Positions 25,948 through 35,462 of a stretch of DNA of 64,000 bases are shown piece by piece. Position numbers and translations under genes: made by a program. The notes under the pieces were generated by a model. It did no database searches and was not told where the DNA came from. It worked only from the letters and a program-made list of their open reading frames with translations. Every line of letters begins with the position of its first letter. Position 1 is the stretch's first letter. The stretch comes from Ruegeria marisrubri (GTDB lineage Bacteria; Pseudomonadota; Alphaproteobacteria; Rhodobacterales; Rhodobacteraceae): NCBI RefSeq assembly GCF_001507595.1, contig NZ_LQBQ01000003.1:1-64000 (forward strand), read 5' to 3'.

Positions 25948-26337
25948 ATGGCACGTGACAAGACACGCGTAAAACGCAAAGAGCGCAAGAACATCGCATC
26001 GGGCGTCGCCCATGTGAATTCGACCTTCAACAACACCAAGATCCTGATCTCGGACGTGCAGGGCAACGCCATCTCGTGGTCGTCGGCCGGCACCATGGGC
26101 TTCAAGGGGTCGCGGAAATCGACCCCCTACGCCGCGCAGATGGCCGCCGAAGACGCCGGCCGCAAGGCGCAGGAACATGGCGTCAAGACGCTGGAAGTCG
26201 AAGTTCAGGGCCCCGGTTCGGGTCGTGAATCGGCACTGCGCGCGCTGGCTGCCGTGGGCTTCAACATCACGTCGATCCGCGACGTGACCCCGATTGCCCA
26301 CAACGGCTGCCGCCCGCCGAAGCGCCGCCGCGTCTAA
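25948..26337 (+). CDS. rpsK: 30S ribosomal protein S11
   Basis: 129 aa with [20 protein letters not shown] and the C-terminal [18 protein letters not shown] lies 10 nt before the ATG. Platform protein near the mRNA exit. Confidence 0.98.
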   Translation: MARDKTRVKRKERKNIASGVAHVNSTFNNTKILISDVQGNAISWSSAGTMGFKGSRKSTPYAAQMAAEDAGRKAQEHGVKTLEVEVQGPGSGRESALRALAAVGFNITSIRDVTPIAHNGCRPPKRRRV

Positions 26338-26356
26338 GCGATCGAATTATCAGGCT

Positions 26357-26380
26357 GGGGCCGTGTTTCCGCACGGCCCC
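26357..26380 (+). promoter_or_regulatory. Hairpin between rpsK and rpoA (possible attenuator)
   Basis: Perfect 9-bp stem GGGGCCGTG/CACGGCCCC with a 6-nt loop, 11 nt before a short T tract. It may tune rpoA expression relative to the ribosomal genes. Confidence 0.5.
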
Positions 26381-26454
26381 GGTGCGCCGTTTTGAAACCT
26401 CGGGCGTCTGCACCTTTCTCGGTCATGGGGCGCAGACAGGAATGGAGGGATTAC

Positions 26455-27471
26455 ATGATCCACAAGAATTGGGCAGAATTGATCAAGCCGACCCAACTTG
26501 AAGGCAAGCCGGGCAACGATCCTGCGCGCCAGGCGACCCTGATTGCCGAACCGCTTGAGCGCGGCTTTGGTCTGACGCTCGGCAACGCGCTGCGCCGCGT
26601 CCTGATGAGCTCGCTGCAAGGTGCGGCCATCACCAGCGTCCAGATCGACAACGTTCTGCACGAGTTCTCGTCGGTCGCCGGCGTTCGCGAGGACGTCACC
26701 GACATCATCCTGAACCTCAAGCAGGTTGCCCTGCGCATGGAAGTCGAAGGCCCCAAGCGCCTGTCGATCAACGCCAAGGGCCCGGCCGTCGTCACCGCTG
26801 GCGACATCAGCGAAAGCGCCGGCATCGAGGTTCTGAACCGCGACCACGTCATCTGCCACCTGGACGATGGCGCCGACCTGTTCATGGAACTGACCGTCAA
26901 CACGGGCAAGGGCTATGTCTCGGCCGAGAAGAACAAGCCCGAAGACGCCCCCATCGGCCTGATCCCGATCGACGCGATCTACTCGCCGGTCAAGAAGGTC
27001 GCCTATGACGTTCAGCCGACCCGCGAAGGCCAGGTTCTGGACTATGACAAGCTGACCATGAAGATCGAAACCGACGGTTCGATCACTCCCGAGGACGCAC
27101 TGGCCTTTGCCGCCCGCATCCTGCAGGACCAGCTGTCGATCTTCGTCAACTTCGAAGAACCCGAAGCAGCCGGCCGCCAGGACGAGGACGAGGGTCTGGA
27201 GTTCAACCCGCTGCTGCTCAAGAAAGTGGACGAGCTGGAACTGTCGGTCCGTTCGGCAAACTGCCTGAAGAACGACAACATCGTCTATATCGGCGACCTG
27301 ATCCAGAAGACCGAAGCCGAGATGCTGCGCACCCCGAACTTCGGCCGCAAGTCGCTCAACGAGATCAAGGAAGTTCTCTCGGGCATGGGTCTGCACCTGG
27401 GCATGGATGTCGAGGACTGGCCGCCGGACAACATCGAGGAACTGGCCAAGAAATTCGAAGACGCGTTCTAA
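26455..27471 (+). CDS. rpoA: RNA polymerase alpha subunit
   Basis: 338 aa from [16 protein letters not shown], the usual alphaproteobacterial length. N-terminal assembly domain ([20 protein letters not shown]), linker around 240, and C-terminal DNA/UP-element-binding domain ([20 protein letters not shown]). GGAGG lies upstream of 26455. A start 63 bp upstream would add residues not typical of the family. Confidence 0.98.
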   Translation: MIHKNWAELIKPTQLEGKPGNDPARQATLIAEPLERGFGLTLGNALRRVLMSSLQGAAITSVQIDNVLHEFSSVAGVREDVTDIILNLKQVALRMEVEGPKRLSINAKGPAVVTAGDISESAGIEVLNRDHVICHLDDGADLFMELTVNTGKGYVSAEKNKPEDAPIGLIPIDAIYSPVKKVAYDVQPTREGQVLDYDKLTMKIETDGSITPEDALAFAARILQDQLSIFVNFEEPEAAGRQDEDEGLEFNPLLLKKVDELELSVRSANCLKNDNIVYIGDLIQKTEAEMLRTPNFGRKSLNEIKEVLSGMGLHLGMDVEDWPPDNIEELAKKFEDAF

Positions 27472-27601
27472 GCGCGTCTTCACCAATGCCCGGCCCGAAA
27501 TGGGAATATCCGGGGACCATATGGGCATTTCCGCCCCAAGGAGAGCCGGTGACACGCATCGCCGGCCAGACAAAGCAAAACGCGAAAGAAGGAACTGAAA
27601 A

Positions 27602-28024
27602 ATGCGTCACGCACGTGGTTACCGCCGCCTGAACCGCACTCATGAGCACCGCAAGGCTCTGTTTGCCAACATGGCCGGCTCGCTCATCGAGCACGAACAG
27701 ATCAAGACCACCCTGCCCAAGGCGAAAGAACTGCGCCCGATCGTGGAAAAGCTGATCACCCTCGCGAAGCGCGGTGATCTGCACGCCCGCCGTCAGGCCG
27801 CTGCCCGCCTGAAAGAGGACAAGGACGTCGCCAAGCTGTTCGAGGTTCTGGGGCCCCGCTACAAGGACCGTCAGGGCGGCTATGTCCGCATCCTGAAGGC
27901 CGGCTTCCGTTATGGCGACATGGCGCCGATGGCGATCATCGAATTCGTTGATCGTGACGTCGATGCCAAAGGCGCGGCCGACAAGGCCCGCGTCGCCGCT
28001 GAAGAGGCTGAAGCCGAAGAATAA
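27602..28024 (+). CDS. rplQ: 50S ribosomal protein L17
   Basis: 140 aa starting [20 protein letters not shown], with [20 protein letters not shown]. The C-terminal tail is acidic/alanine-rich. Last gene of the alpha operon, followed by a strong terminator. Confidence 0.98.
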   Translation: MRHARGYRRLNRTHEHRKALFANMAGSLIEHEQIKTTLPKAKELRPIVEKLITLAKRGDLHARRQAAARLKEDKDVAKLFEVLGPRYKDRQGGYVRILKAGFRYGDMAPMAIIEFVDRDVDAKGAADKARVAAEEAEAEE

Positions 28025-28051
28025 GCCCGTCACCCAATAGGGTCGATGGTT

Positions 28052-28086
28052 GCCCCCGCTCCTCGCGAGCGGGGGCTTTCTTTTCC
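28052..28086 (+). terminator. Rho-independent terminator of the alpha operon
   Basis: Perfect 10-bp stem GCCCCCGCTC/GAGCGGGGGC, 5-nt loop, followed by TTTCTTTT. Confidence 0.92.
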
Positions 28087-28108
28087 GTGGTGTCCGTCGG
28101 GCCGGGGC

Positions 28109-28564
28109 CTACATCGCGTCCATCTCGGCCTTGATAAGCGTTTCCAGTTTCGGCACCGGATGATTGGTCAGGTCTTTCGGAATTTCCGCGACGACCCGCC
28201 TTGCAACTTCCTGGTGCAACGCAGGGCGCAGGGCGCCCAGCACTTTCGGCGAGGCCACGAGGACAAGGGAGTCATAAGCGCCCTTGAGCGCCCGTTTGTA
28301 TAGAAGATCCGCCAGTTCCGCCGCGAAGCGGTCGCGGGCATCCTGCTGCCAATTCGGCTCCGCCACAGCCGATTTCTGGTTGGGGCCGCCGTCCGCGCGG
28401 CGGCCTGACTGATCGGTTGGCTTCAGATCGTCCGCGCCGACGGTCGGCATCTGTTCTGCGATCACTTCGAAACTTGGCGCGGGGTATTCCACGAGATTGC
28501 GCAACAGCAACGCCTTGTTGCCGTCGGCCACCACGATCCAGGCGCCTTTTCTCAGTTTCACCAT
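28109..28564 (-). CDS. Host attachment family protein
   Basis: A 151-aa cytosolic protein of the Host_attach family, first linked to plant attachment in rhizobia/agrobacteria; the biochemical role is not established. It starts MVKLRKGAWIVVADGNKALL and contains the RDRFAAELADLLYKRAL helix and YDSLVLVASPKVLGALR strand typical of this family, which is related to release-factor-like folds. GGGGGAG precedes the ATG at 28564. It is divergent from the protease gene. Confidence 0.85.
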   Translation of the reverse strand: MVKLRKGAWIVVADGNKALLLRNLVEYPAPSFEVIAEQMPTVGADDLKPTDQSGRRADGGPNQKSAVAEPNWQQDARDRFAAELADLLYKRALKGAYDSLVLVASPKVLGALRPALHQEVARRVVAEIPKDLTNHPVPKLETLIKAEMDAM

Positions 28565-28730
28565 GTTGTTCTCCCCCAATGCCGTAACGAAATCCGACAG
28601 TTCCGTTGAGACTGGAACCGTTCGATCATCATCCACGGCAAGGCGACCCGGGGCAAGTCGCATGGTCGCCGCCTTGCTTGCATTCGCTCCCTTCTGGCCG
28701 CATATCAGATGCCAGTTCAAAGGAAATGCC

Positions 28731-30116
28731 ATGATCCGTGCCCTGATTATCGCGCTTGGCCTCGTTGTTGCTGCACCTGCGCTGTCGGAAACCCGCGTGC
28801 CACAGTCCCAGGCCGAGATCGCTCTTGGCTTTGCCCCCGTCGTGAAACGCGCCGCGCCCGCCGTGGTCAACATCTATGCCCGGATCATCCGGCCGGGCCG
28901 GGGCAATACGCTGTTTGACGACCCGTTCTTCCGCGATTTCTTCGGTGGCGGCTTCGGTGCCCCACGGCCGCGGGTGCAGAACTCGCTCGGGTCCGGCGTG
29001 ATCCTGTCCGAAGACGGCTATGTCGTGTCGAACTACCATGTCGTAGGCATGGCGACCGAGATTCAGGTGGTCACCACCGACCGGCGCGAATTCACCGCCG
29101 AAGTGGTGCTGGGGGATGAGGAAAGCGACATCGCCATTCTTCGCCTCAAGGATGCCGAGGGGCTGCCCTTTCTCAGGCTGCGCGACTCGGACCATGTCGA
29201 GGTGGGCGAGCTGGCGCTGGCCATCGGCAATCCGTTCGGGGTGGGGCAGACGGTCTCGTCGGGCATCATTTCAGGGCTTGCGCGTTCGGGTACGGCGACC
29301 GGCAACGGGCGCGGCTATTTCATCCAGACCGACGCCCCGATCAACCCCGGCAACTCGGGCGGCGCACTGATCGACGTGAACGGAGACCTGATCGGCATCA
29401 ATACCTCGATCCTCACACGATCCGGTGGCTCGAACGGGATCGGCTTTGCGATCCCTGCCAATCTCGTGGCCGAGTTTCTGCGGCAGGCGCGGGCTGGGAA
29501 CAAGACCTTTGTCCGCCCCTGGGCGGGCATGGCCGGGCAACCGATGACCGCCGATATCGCCGAGTCTCTGGGCTTGTCGGTTCCCGAGGGCGTGGTGATC
29601 TCGGATCTGCACCCCGAAAGCCCGATCGCCAAGGCCGGGTTCCGGGTGGGGGATGTCATAACCCATGTGGATGGAGGCGAGGTCAACTCGCCGGCCGAGA
29701 TGAAGTTCCGCATGTCGGTGGCGGGGATTGGCGGCGTGTCGGTCATGACGCGGCTGCGCAACGGCCAGCGCGACCAGATCGAGGTGCCCATGATCGAGGC
29801 GCCCGACGTGCCCCCCGCCGAGGAAACGGTGCTGGGTGACCGGACGGTCCTGCCGGGGCTGACCGTCGCGCGGGCGAACCCTGCGGTGATCGCGCGCTTG
29901 GGTCTGCCGTTGTCGATCAAGGGCGTCGTCGTGCTGGATGCCGGGCCATATGGCGCGCGGGTGGGCCTGCAGCCCGGAGACGTGCTGGCCGCGGTGAATG
30001 ATCAACAGGTAACCAGCCCCGGCGACGTGCGCGCCGCGCTGACCAATCCCGGCCGCTGGATCAAGATCGACCTTCAACGTCGCGGCCAATGGGTTTCGCT
30101 GCGGTTCCGGATCTGA
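28731..30116 (+). CDS. Periplasmic serine protease of the Do/DegQ family
   Basis: 461 aa with a signal peptide (MIRALIIALGLVVAAPALSE). The trypsin-like domain carries His (VSNYHVVG), Asp (ESDIAIL) and Ser (NPGNSGGAL). Two PDZ domains follow, near 255-340 and 370-455. It is a protein quality-control protease/chaperone in the periplasm. The start at 28731 follows AAAGGAAAT. It ends 3 bp before rarA. Confidence 0.94.
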   Translation: MIRALIIALGLVVAAPALSETRVPQSQAEIALGFAPVVKRAAPAVVNIYARIIRPGRGNTLFDDPFFRDFFGGGFGAPRPRVQNSLGSGVILSEDGYVVSNYHVVGMATEIQVVTTDRREFTAEVVLGDEESDIAILRLKDAEGLPFLRLRDSDHVEVGELALAIGNPFGVGQTVSSGIISGLARSGTATGNGRGYFIQTDAPINPGNSGGALIDVNGDLIGINTSILTRSGGSNGIGFAIPANLVAEFLRQARAGNKTFVRPWAGMAGQPMTADIAESLGLSVPEGVVISDLHPESPIAKAGFRVGDVITHVDGGEVNSPAEMKFRMSVAGIGGVSVMTRLRNGQRDQIEVPMIEAPDVPPAEETVLGDRTVLPGLTVARANPAVIARLGLPLSIKGVVVLDAGPYGARVGLQPGDVLAAVNDQQVTSPGDVRAALTNPGRWIKIDLQRRGQWVSLRFRI

Positions 30117-30119
30117 CCG

Positions 30120-31430
30120 ATGGCCGATCTGTTCGACAGCGGAGCAAAGACACCGGCCGCCGAGCCCCCCCGGCCGCTGGCCGACCGGCTGCGCCCGAAA
30201 TCGCTGGGCGAGGTGATCGGGCAGGACCAAGTGCTGGGCCCGGACGCGCCGCTTGGGGTGATGCTGTCGTCGGGCAGCCTGTCGAGCCTGATCTTCTGGG
30301 GCCCGCCCGGCGTGGGCAAGACCACCATCGCGCGGCTGCTGGCCGATGAAACCGATCTGCATTTCGTGCAGATCAGTGCGATTTTCACCGGGGTGCCGGA
30401 GCTGAAGAAAGTGTTCGAGGCGGCGAAGATCCGCCGCCGGAACGGGCAGGGGACACTGTTGTTCGTGGATGAGATCCACCGCTTCAACAAGGCGCAGCAG
30501 GACGGCTTCCTGCCGCACATGGAGGACGGCACGATCCTGCTGGTGGGGGCGACCACGGAAAACCCCTCGTTCGAGCTGAACGCGGCGCTTCTCAGCCGCG
30601 CGCAGGTTCTGGTGCTGGAGCGGCTGAGCCTTGCCGACCTCGAACGACTGACCCAGCGCGCCGAAAAAGAGCTTGGCCGCGCCCTGCCGCTGACGCCGGC
30701 AGCGCGGGATGCGCTGCAGGAAATGGCCGACGGCGACGGGCGGGCGCTCTTGAACCTGATCGAGCAGGTCTCGGCCTGGAAGGTGGACGGCCCTCTGGAT
30801 ACCGAGGCGCTGGCAAACCGACTGATGCGGCGGGCGGCGAAATACGACAAGTCCGGCGACGAGCACTACAACCTGATTTCGGCCCTGCACAAATCCGTGC
30901 GCGGGTCCGACCCGGACGCGGCGCTCTACTGGTTCGCGCGGATGCTGACCGGGGGCGAGGATCCGCGTTATCTGGCGCGGCGGATCACCCGGATGGCGGT
31001 CGAGGATATCGGTCTGGCCGACCCGCAGGCGCAGTCGATCTGCCTGCATGCGTGGGAGGTCTATGAACGGCTCGGCTCGCCCGAGGGTGAGCTGGCGCTG
31101 GCGCAGGCCGTTGTCTATCTGGCATTGGCGCCGAAATCGAACGGGGCCTATGTGGGCTACAAGGCCGCGATGAAGCTGGCCAGGCAGTCGGGCAGCGAGC
31201 CGCCCCCAAAACACATCCTGAACGCGCCGACCTCGCTGATGAAGGATCAGGGCTATGGCGCGGGCTATGCCTATGACCACGATGCCGAAGACGGGTTCTC
31301 GGGGCAGAACTACTTTCCCGAAGCCATGAAACGCCCCGTGCTCTACCAGCCGGTCGAACGCGGGTTCGAGCGTGAGTTGAAGAAACGGCTGGACTACTTC
31401 GCCAAGCTCCGGACACAGCGCAACCGGTAA
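30120..31430 (+). CDS. rarA: Replication-associated recombination protein A (AAA+ ATPase)
   Basis: 436 aa, MgsA/RarA/WRNIP1 family, acting at stalled replication forks. Walker A GPPGVGKTT (about 61-69), Walker B LLFVDEIHRFN, sensor 1 GATTENPSF, then the clamp-loader-like C-terminal tetramerisation region (YAYDHDAEDGFSGQNYFPEA). Normal length. It is probably co-transcribed with the Do-type protease, an arrangement seen in related bacteria. Confidence 0.95.
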   Translation: MADLFDSGAKTPAAEPPRPLADRLRPKSLGEVIGQDQVLGPDAPLGVMLSSGSLSSLIFWGPPGVGKTTIARLLADETDLHFVQISAIFTGVPELKKVFEAAKIRRRNGQGTLLFVDEIHRFNKAQQDGFLPHMEDGTILLVGATTENPSFELNAALLSRAQVLVLERLSLADLERLTQRAEKELGRALPLTPAARDALQEMADGDGRALLNLIEQVSAWKVDGPLDTEALANRLMRRAAKYDKSGDEHYNLISALHKSVRGSDPDAALYWFARMLTGGEDPRYLARRITRMAVEDIGLADPQAQSICLHAWEVYERLGSPEGELALAQAVVYLALAPKSNGAYVGYKAAMKLARQSGSEPPPKHILNAPTSLMKDQGYGAGYAYDHDAEDGFSGQNYFPEAMKRPVLYQPVERGFERELKKRLDYFAKLRTQRNR

Positions 31431-31528
31431 CGACGTCGGGTCATTTGCGTTGTGTCGCGGCGTCTTTCAAGACAGACGGTCTCGCATCGGCTTCCCTTGG
31501 GTCACGCTGTTGGCAGGAGGAGACCGCT

Positions 31529-32335
31529 ATGGCTGTGACAATCGAAAAGACGGATGACGTCTGGACCATCATCCACGACCGCCCCGAGGCGCGCAATGCG
31601 GTGGACACCGAACATGCGCATGCCTTGGTCGAGGCGTTCATGGAATTCGAAACCGGACCCGCGAAAACAGCGGTGTTCTGGGGCAAGGGTGGCAATTTCT
31701 GCGCGGGTTGGGATTTGAAACTAGCCGCATCGCTGTCGGATCCGCAAAAGCGCGAGGCCTATTTCGATGCACACGCTTTCCCGATCGGAGCCGCCCCGGT
31801 CGGGCCCGGCCCGTTGGGTCCGTCGCGGCTGGAGCTTTCCAAGCCCGTCATCGGCGCGATCGAAGGAGCAGCAGTTGCCGGGGGCATGGAACTGGCGCTG
31901 TGGTGCGACATCCGGGTGATGGCCGACACCGCCTATCTCGGCGTCTACTGCCGCCGCTGGGGGATCACCCTGATGGACGGCGGGTCGGTGCGCTTGCCGC
32001 GGCTTGTCGGGCAGGGCAAGGCGCTGGAAATTGCGCTGACCGGACGCAAGGTCGAGGCGGAAGAGTGCTATCGCATCGGTCTGGCGGAACGGGTGGTGCC
32101 GCACGGGCAGGCGCGCGCCGAGGCCGAGGCGCTAGCCCAGGAAATCGCCCGCTTCCCGCAAGAGGCGGTCCGGGCCGATCGGCGCTCGATCATCGAGACC
32201 CGCGGCATGCAGGTGCGAGATGCGCTCAAGGTCGAATGGGCGAACGGGCTGGACGCGATCCGCCGCGAGGGAACGGCAGGCGCCGGGCGTTTCCGCGATG
32301 GCGCCGGTCGTCACGGCGATTTCACCAATATCTGA
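31529..32335 (+). CDS. Enoyl-CoA hydratase/isomerase family protein
   Basis: 268 aa crotonase-fold enzyme. The oxyanion-hole motifs are KGGNFCAGWDLK and GAAVAGGMELALWCD, and the catalytic Glu region is ITLMDGGSVRLPRLVGQG. The substrate is unknown; it is a single gene, not part of a beta-oxidation cluster here. AGGAGG lies 9 nt before the ATG at 31529. Confidence 0.9.
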   Translation: MAVTIEKTDDVWTIIHDRPEARNAVDTEHAHALVEAFMEFETGPAKTAVFWGKGGNFCAGWDLKLAASLSDPQKREAYFDAHAFPIGAAPVGPGPLGPSRLELSKPVIGAIEGAAVAGGMELALWCDIRVMADTAYLGVYCRRWGITLMDGGSVRLPRLVGQGKALEIALTGRKVEAEECYRIGLAERVVPHGQARAEAEALAQEIARFPQEAVRADRRSIIETRGMQVRDALKVEWANGLDAIRREGTAGAGRFRDGAGRHGDFTNI

Positions 32336-32451
32336 ACGCTTTCGGGTCTGGGCGGGTCAGGCGAGCACCTCCCCAGCCCGATTACCTCAATTGTTGGCCG
32401 AAAACGCCAGCAAAACTTGACATCCCCGCCCGCCCGCGCGACAGGAGCGCC

Positions 32452-32832
32452 ATGTTTTCTTCGGTTCTTCAAGTGGCGCTTGGCGGCGCGGTCGGGGCGA
32501 CGCTCCGGTATCTCACGGGCATGGGCGTGTTTCGCGTTCTGGGCCCGCAGGAGTTTCCGGTGGCGATCATCATCGTCAATGTCATCGGGTCCTTCCTGAT
32601 GGGCGTCTTTGTCGTGGCCGCGGCGCAACGTGGTCTGCACCACCTGAGCCCGCTTGTCGTGACCGGGTTGATGGGGGGCTTCACCACGTTTTCGGCATTT
32701 TCGCTCGAGGCGGTGACGCTCTACGAGCGCGGTGCATTTGGATATGCGGCGCTTTATGTCGGTTTGTCGGTCGGTTTGTCTCTGGCGGCGCTGGCCGCAG
32801 GGCTTTTGGTTGCGCGGGGGATCTGGGCATGA
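32452..32832 (+). CDS. crcB: Fluoride channel FluC/CrcB
   Basis: 126 aa, four membrane helices, dual-topology dimeric channel exporting fluoride. Signature GGFTTFSAFSLEAV and N-terminal GGAVGATLRYL. ACAGGAG precedes the ATG. It overlaps the next gene by 4 nt. I could not find a fluoride riboswitch in the 116 bp upstream. Confidence 0.95.
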   Translation: MFSSVLQVALGGAVGATLRYLTGMGVFRVLGPQEFPVAIIIVNVIGSFLMGVFVVAAAQRGLHHLSPLVVTGLMGGFTTFSAFSLEAVTLYERGAFGYAALYVGLSVGLSLAALAAGLLVARGIWA

Positions 32833-33872
32833 GCGGCGTTCAGACGATCACTGTCGGCGAAGGCGAGGGCGATCAACGCCTCGATCGCTGGCTGCGGCGC
32901 AAGTTCCCGCATGTCAGCCAGGGACGGATCGAAAAGATGTGCCGCAAGGGCGAGTTGCGGGTCGATGGTGGCCGGGTCAAGGCCTCGACCCGCCTGGAGG
33001 CCGGGCAGGTCGTTCGGGTGCCGCCCCTGCCGGATGCGGATCAGAAACCTGCCGTGGCAAAGCCGCGCGTGTCGGATGCCGACGCAAAGATGATCCAGTC
33101 CTGCGTGATCTACCGCGACGATCATGTGCTGGCCCTGAACAAGCCGCACGGGCTGCCGGTGCAGGGTGGCAGCGGCCAGAGCCGCCATGTGGACAGCCTC
33201 GCCGAGGCGTTGCGCTTTGGCTACGACGAGAACCCACGCCTTGTGCACCGTCTCGACAAGGACACCTCGGGCGTTCTGCTGATGGCCCGCACGCGCGAGG
33301 CGGCCAAGGGGCTGACCGCCGCGTTCCGCCACCGCAACACGCGCAAGATCTACTGGGCGCTGGTCGCCGGGGTGCCGACGCCCTATCTGGGCGAGATCAA
33401 GACCGGGCTGGTCAAGGCGCCGGGCCACGGGAAACAAGGCGAAGGCGAAAAGATGATCGCCATTCACCTGGGCGAGATCAGCAGCACGCCGGGCGCCAAG
33501 CGGGCGCATACGCTCTATGCGACGCTCTACCGGGTGGCGGGGCGTGCTTCCTGGGTGGCGATGGAGCCTGTCACGGGCCGGACCCATCAACTTCGCGCGC
33601 ATATGGCGGCGATCGGGCATCCCATCGTCGGGGATGGCAAATATGGCGGTTCGGGGCAGGAAAACCTGGGCGACGGCTGGGGCGCGCAACTGGGCGGGGT
33701 CATCAGCAAGAAGCTGCACCTGCATGCGCGCAGCCTGACGTTTGAACATCCGGTGACGCGCAAGACGGTGACGATCACCGCGCCGTTGCCGCAGCACATG
33801 AAGGAAAGCTGGGACACCTTCGGCTGGACCGAGGATCTGGCCGCGGATGACCCCTTCGAGGAGTTGCAATGA
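32829..33872 (+). CDS. RluC/RluD-family 23S rRNA pseudouridine synthase
   Basis: 347 aa. S4 RNA-binding domain at 15-75 (RLDRWLRRKFPHVSQGRIEK), then the RluA-type catalytic domain with HRLDKDTSGVLLMARTREAA, whose Asp is the nucleophile. It isomerises uridines in 23S rRNA. Start and stop overlap the flanking genes by 4 nt each. Confidence 0.93.
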   Translation: MSGVQTITVGEGEGDQRLDRWLRRKFPHVSQGRIEKMCRKGELRVDGGRVKASTRLEAGQVVRVPPLPDADQKPAVAKPRVSDADAKMIQSCVIYRDDHVLALNKPHGLPVQGGSGQSRHVDSLAEALRFGYDENPRLVHRLDKDTSGVLLMARTREAAKGLTAAFRHRNTRKIYWALVAGVPTPYLGEIKTGLVKAPGHGKQGEGEKMIAIHLGEISSTPGAKRAHTLYATLYRVAGRASWVAMEPVTGRTHQLRAHMAAIGHPIVGDGKYGGSGQENLGDGWGAQLGGVISKKLHLHARSLTFEHPVTRKTVTITAPLPQHMKESWDTFGWTEDLAADDPFEELQ

Positions 33873-34540
33873 ACGCGCCTTTGCGGCTGATCCTGTTCGA
33901 CGTGGACGGGACTCTGGTCGATAGCCAGGGCAGCATCGTGTCCGCCATGACGGCGGCATTCGGCGCCCTGTCGCTACCGGTGCCCGAGCGCGCCGACATC
34001 CTCTCCATCGTCGGCCTGTCGTTGCCTCATGCGATGGCCCGACTGGCGGCGGAGCAGAGCGCATCGGTGCAGAACAGCCTCGTGGAAGCCTACAAGGAGG
34101 CCTACCACGCGCAGCGCCTTGAACAGGGCGCGGCCCAGTCGCCGCTATACCCCGGCGCGCTCGGCGTGCTGCAGGCGCTGCATGCTGTGCCCGAGAACCT
34201 GCTGGGCGTTGCCACCGGCAAGTCGCAGCGGGGGCTCGACGCGCTGCTGGAGGTGCATGGGTTGGAGCACTATTTCGTCACGAGACAGGTGGCGGATCAT
34301 CACCCCTCGAAACCGCACCCGTCGATGATCGACACGGCGCGGGCCGAGACGGGGGTCGAGGCCGCCTCGACCGTGATGATCGGCGACACGAGTTTCGACA
34401 TGCAGATGGCGAAGGCCGCCGGCGTGGCCGGTGTGGGCGTAAGCTGGGGATATCACGCTGCCGAGTCCCTAAGGGATGCTGCCCTTGTCATCGACAGTTT
34501 CGAGCAACTGTCCCCGGCGCTGAACGATCTCTGGAACTGA
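33869..34540 (+). CDS. HAD-family phosphatase (phosphoglycolate phosphatase-like)
   Basis: 223 aa haloacid-dehalogenase hydrolase. Motif I FDVDGTLVDS with nucleophile Asp at residue 10, motif II VATGKSQRG, motif III K in HHPSKPHP, motif IV MIGDTSFDMQMA. The cap domain is of the Gph/beta-PGM type. The substrate is not determined. Translationally coupled to the pseudouridine synthase. Confidence 0.9.
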   Translation: MNAPLRLILFDVDGTLVDSQGSIVSAMTAAFGALSLPVPERADILSIVGLSLPHAMARLAAEQSASVQNSLVEAYKEAYHAQRLEQGAAQSPLYPGALGVLQALHAVPENLLGVATGKSQRGLDALLEVHGLEHYFVTRQVADHHPSKPHPSMIDTARAETGVEAASTVMIGDTSFDMQMAKAAGVAGVGVSWGYHAAESLRDAALVIDSFEQLSPALNDLWN

Positions 34541-34544
34541 GCAA

Positions 34545-35252
34545 ATGAGTGATTGGAAACCGAAACGCTTCTGGAAAGATAGCACCGTCGTTCAGGTTGA
34601 CGACGGCTTCACCGTCGAACTCGACGGGCGCGGCGTCAAGACCCCGGCCAAGGCGCAGCTTGTCGTGCCGACCCGCGCCATGGCCGAGGCCATCGCGCAG
34701 GAATGGGACGCGCAGGAAAAAGAGGTCGACCCGACCACGATGCCCCACACCCGCTCGGCCAATGCGGCGATCGACAAGGTGCGTCATCAGCATGCCGAAG
34801 TCGCCGACATGCTGGCCGCCTACGGTGATTCGGATTTGCTCTGCTACCGGGCGGAACACCCGGAATCGCTGGTCGCGCGGCAGTCGGAACAATGGGATCC
34901 TGCGCTCGATTGGGCCGCCGAGACGCTGGGCGTGCGGCTCGTTCCGGTCTCTGGCGTGGTTCATCGCCCGCAGCCTGACGAGGCGCTGGACCGCCTGCGT
35001 CGCCGCGTTCACGACCTAAGCGAATTTCGACTCGCCGCCTTTCACGATCTGGTCAGCCTGTCCGGTTCCCTCGTGCTGGGGTTCGCGGCGGCGCATGGCT
35101 GGCGCGAACCGGACGAGATCTGGCGCATTTCGCGTCTCGACGAGCTCTGGCAGGAGGAGCAGTGGGGTACCGACGAAGAGGCCCAGGCACAAGCAGAGGT
35201 AAAGCGTCAGGCGTTTCTGCACGCCAAACGGTTCTATGACATATCAGAGTGA
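34545..35252 (+). CDS. ATP12-family F1-ATPase assembly chaperone
   Basis: 235 aa, ATP12 family, related to the mitochondrial chaperone that binds the F1 alpha subunit before assembly. N-terminal KPKRFWKDSTVVQVDDGFTV and the conserved GYDLLCYRA-like segment (SDLLCYRAEHPESLVARQSE) support it. It ends the crcB-pseudouridine synthase-HAD-ATP12 operon, 4 nt after the HAD gene. Confidence 0.92.
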   Translation: MSDWKPKRFWKDSTVVQVDDGFTVELDGRGVKTPAKAQLVVPTRAMAEAIAQEWDAQEKEVDPTTMPHTRSANAAIDKVRHQHAEVADMLAAYGDSDLLCYRAEHPESLVARQSEQWDPALDWAAETLGVRLVPVSGVVHRPQPDEALDRLRRRVHDLSEFRLAAFHDLVSLSGSLVLGFAAAHGWREPDEIWRISRLDELWQEEQWGTDEEAQAQAEVKRQAFLHAKRFYDISE

Positions 35253-35346
35253 ACCTTACCCGGCGACCCGATCGGTTGACCAAGGGTAAACTGGAAAAAA
35301 TGGAATATCCATTTCGCTGATACACCTCTTGACGTTTGTTTATGAT

Positions 35347-35366
35347 TGCGCCCAAACTTGGGCGCA
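35347..35366. promoter_or_regulatory. Perfect inverted repeat upstream of aapJ
   Basis: TGCGCCCAA-AC-TTGGGCGCA, a 9-bp perfect dyad about 97 bp before the aapJ start and 12 bp after a TTGACG -35-like box (35329-35334). It could be an operator or a leader hairpin; no T tract follows. Confidence 0.45.
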
Positions 35367-35462
35367 CTGAAGGGGGGAAACCTTTTTCGGTAACCTTTCC
35401 GGCAAAAGGGAATGCCGGCAGAACCGTTCCGCTAGGGGATGGAAAATCAGGAAGAGGTAAAA

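Noticed and set aside
29271-31280. Very long open frame on the minus strand opposite the protease and rarA genes
   Set aside because: High GC produces long antisense frames; the plus-strand genes have full family motifs and ribosome sites, the antisense product has low-complexity Arg/His/Gln composition and no family features. The same applies to other long shadow frames, for example opposite yidC and secY.
32336-32451. Possible fluoride riboswitch upstream of crcB
   Set aside because: The conserved GGNGAUGG...CUGAUGRC pattern is not recognisable; only a CACCTCCCC-type stretch is present.
35277-35310. TTGACC box after the ATP12-like gene as an aapJ promoter
   Set aside because: No -10 element at 16-18 bp spacing; kept out of the feature list.
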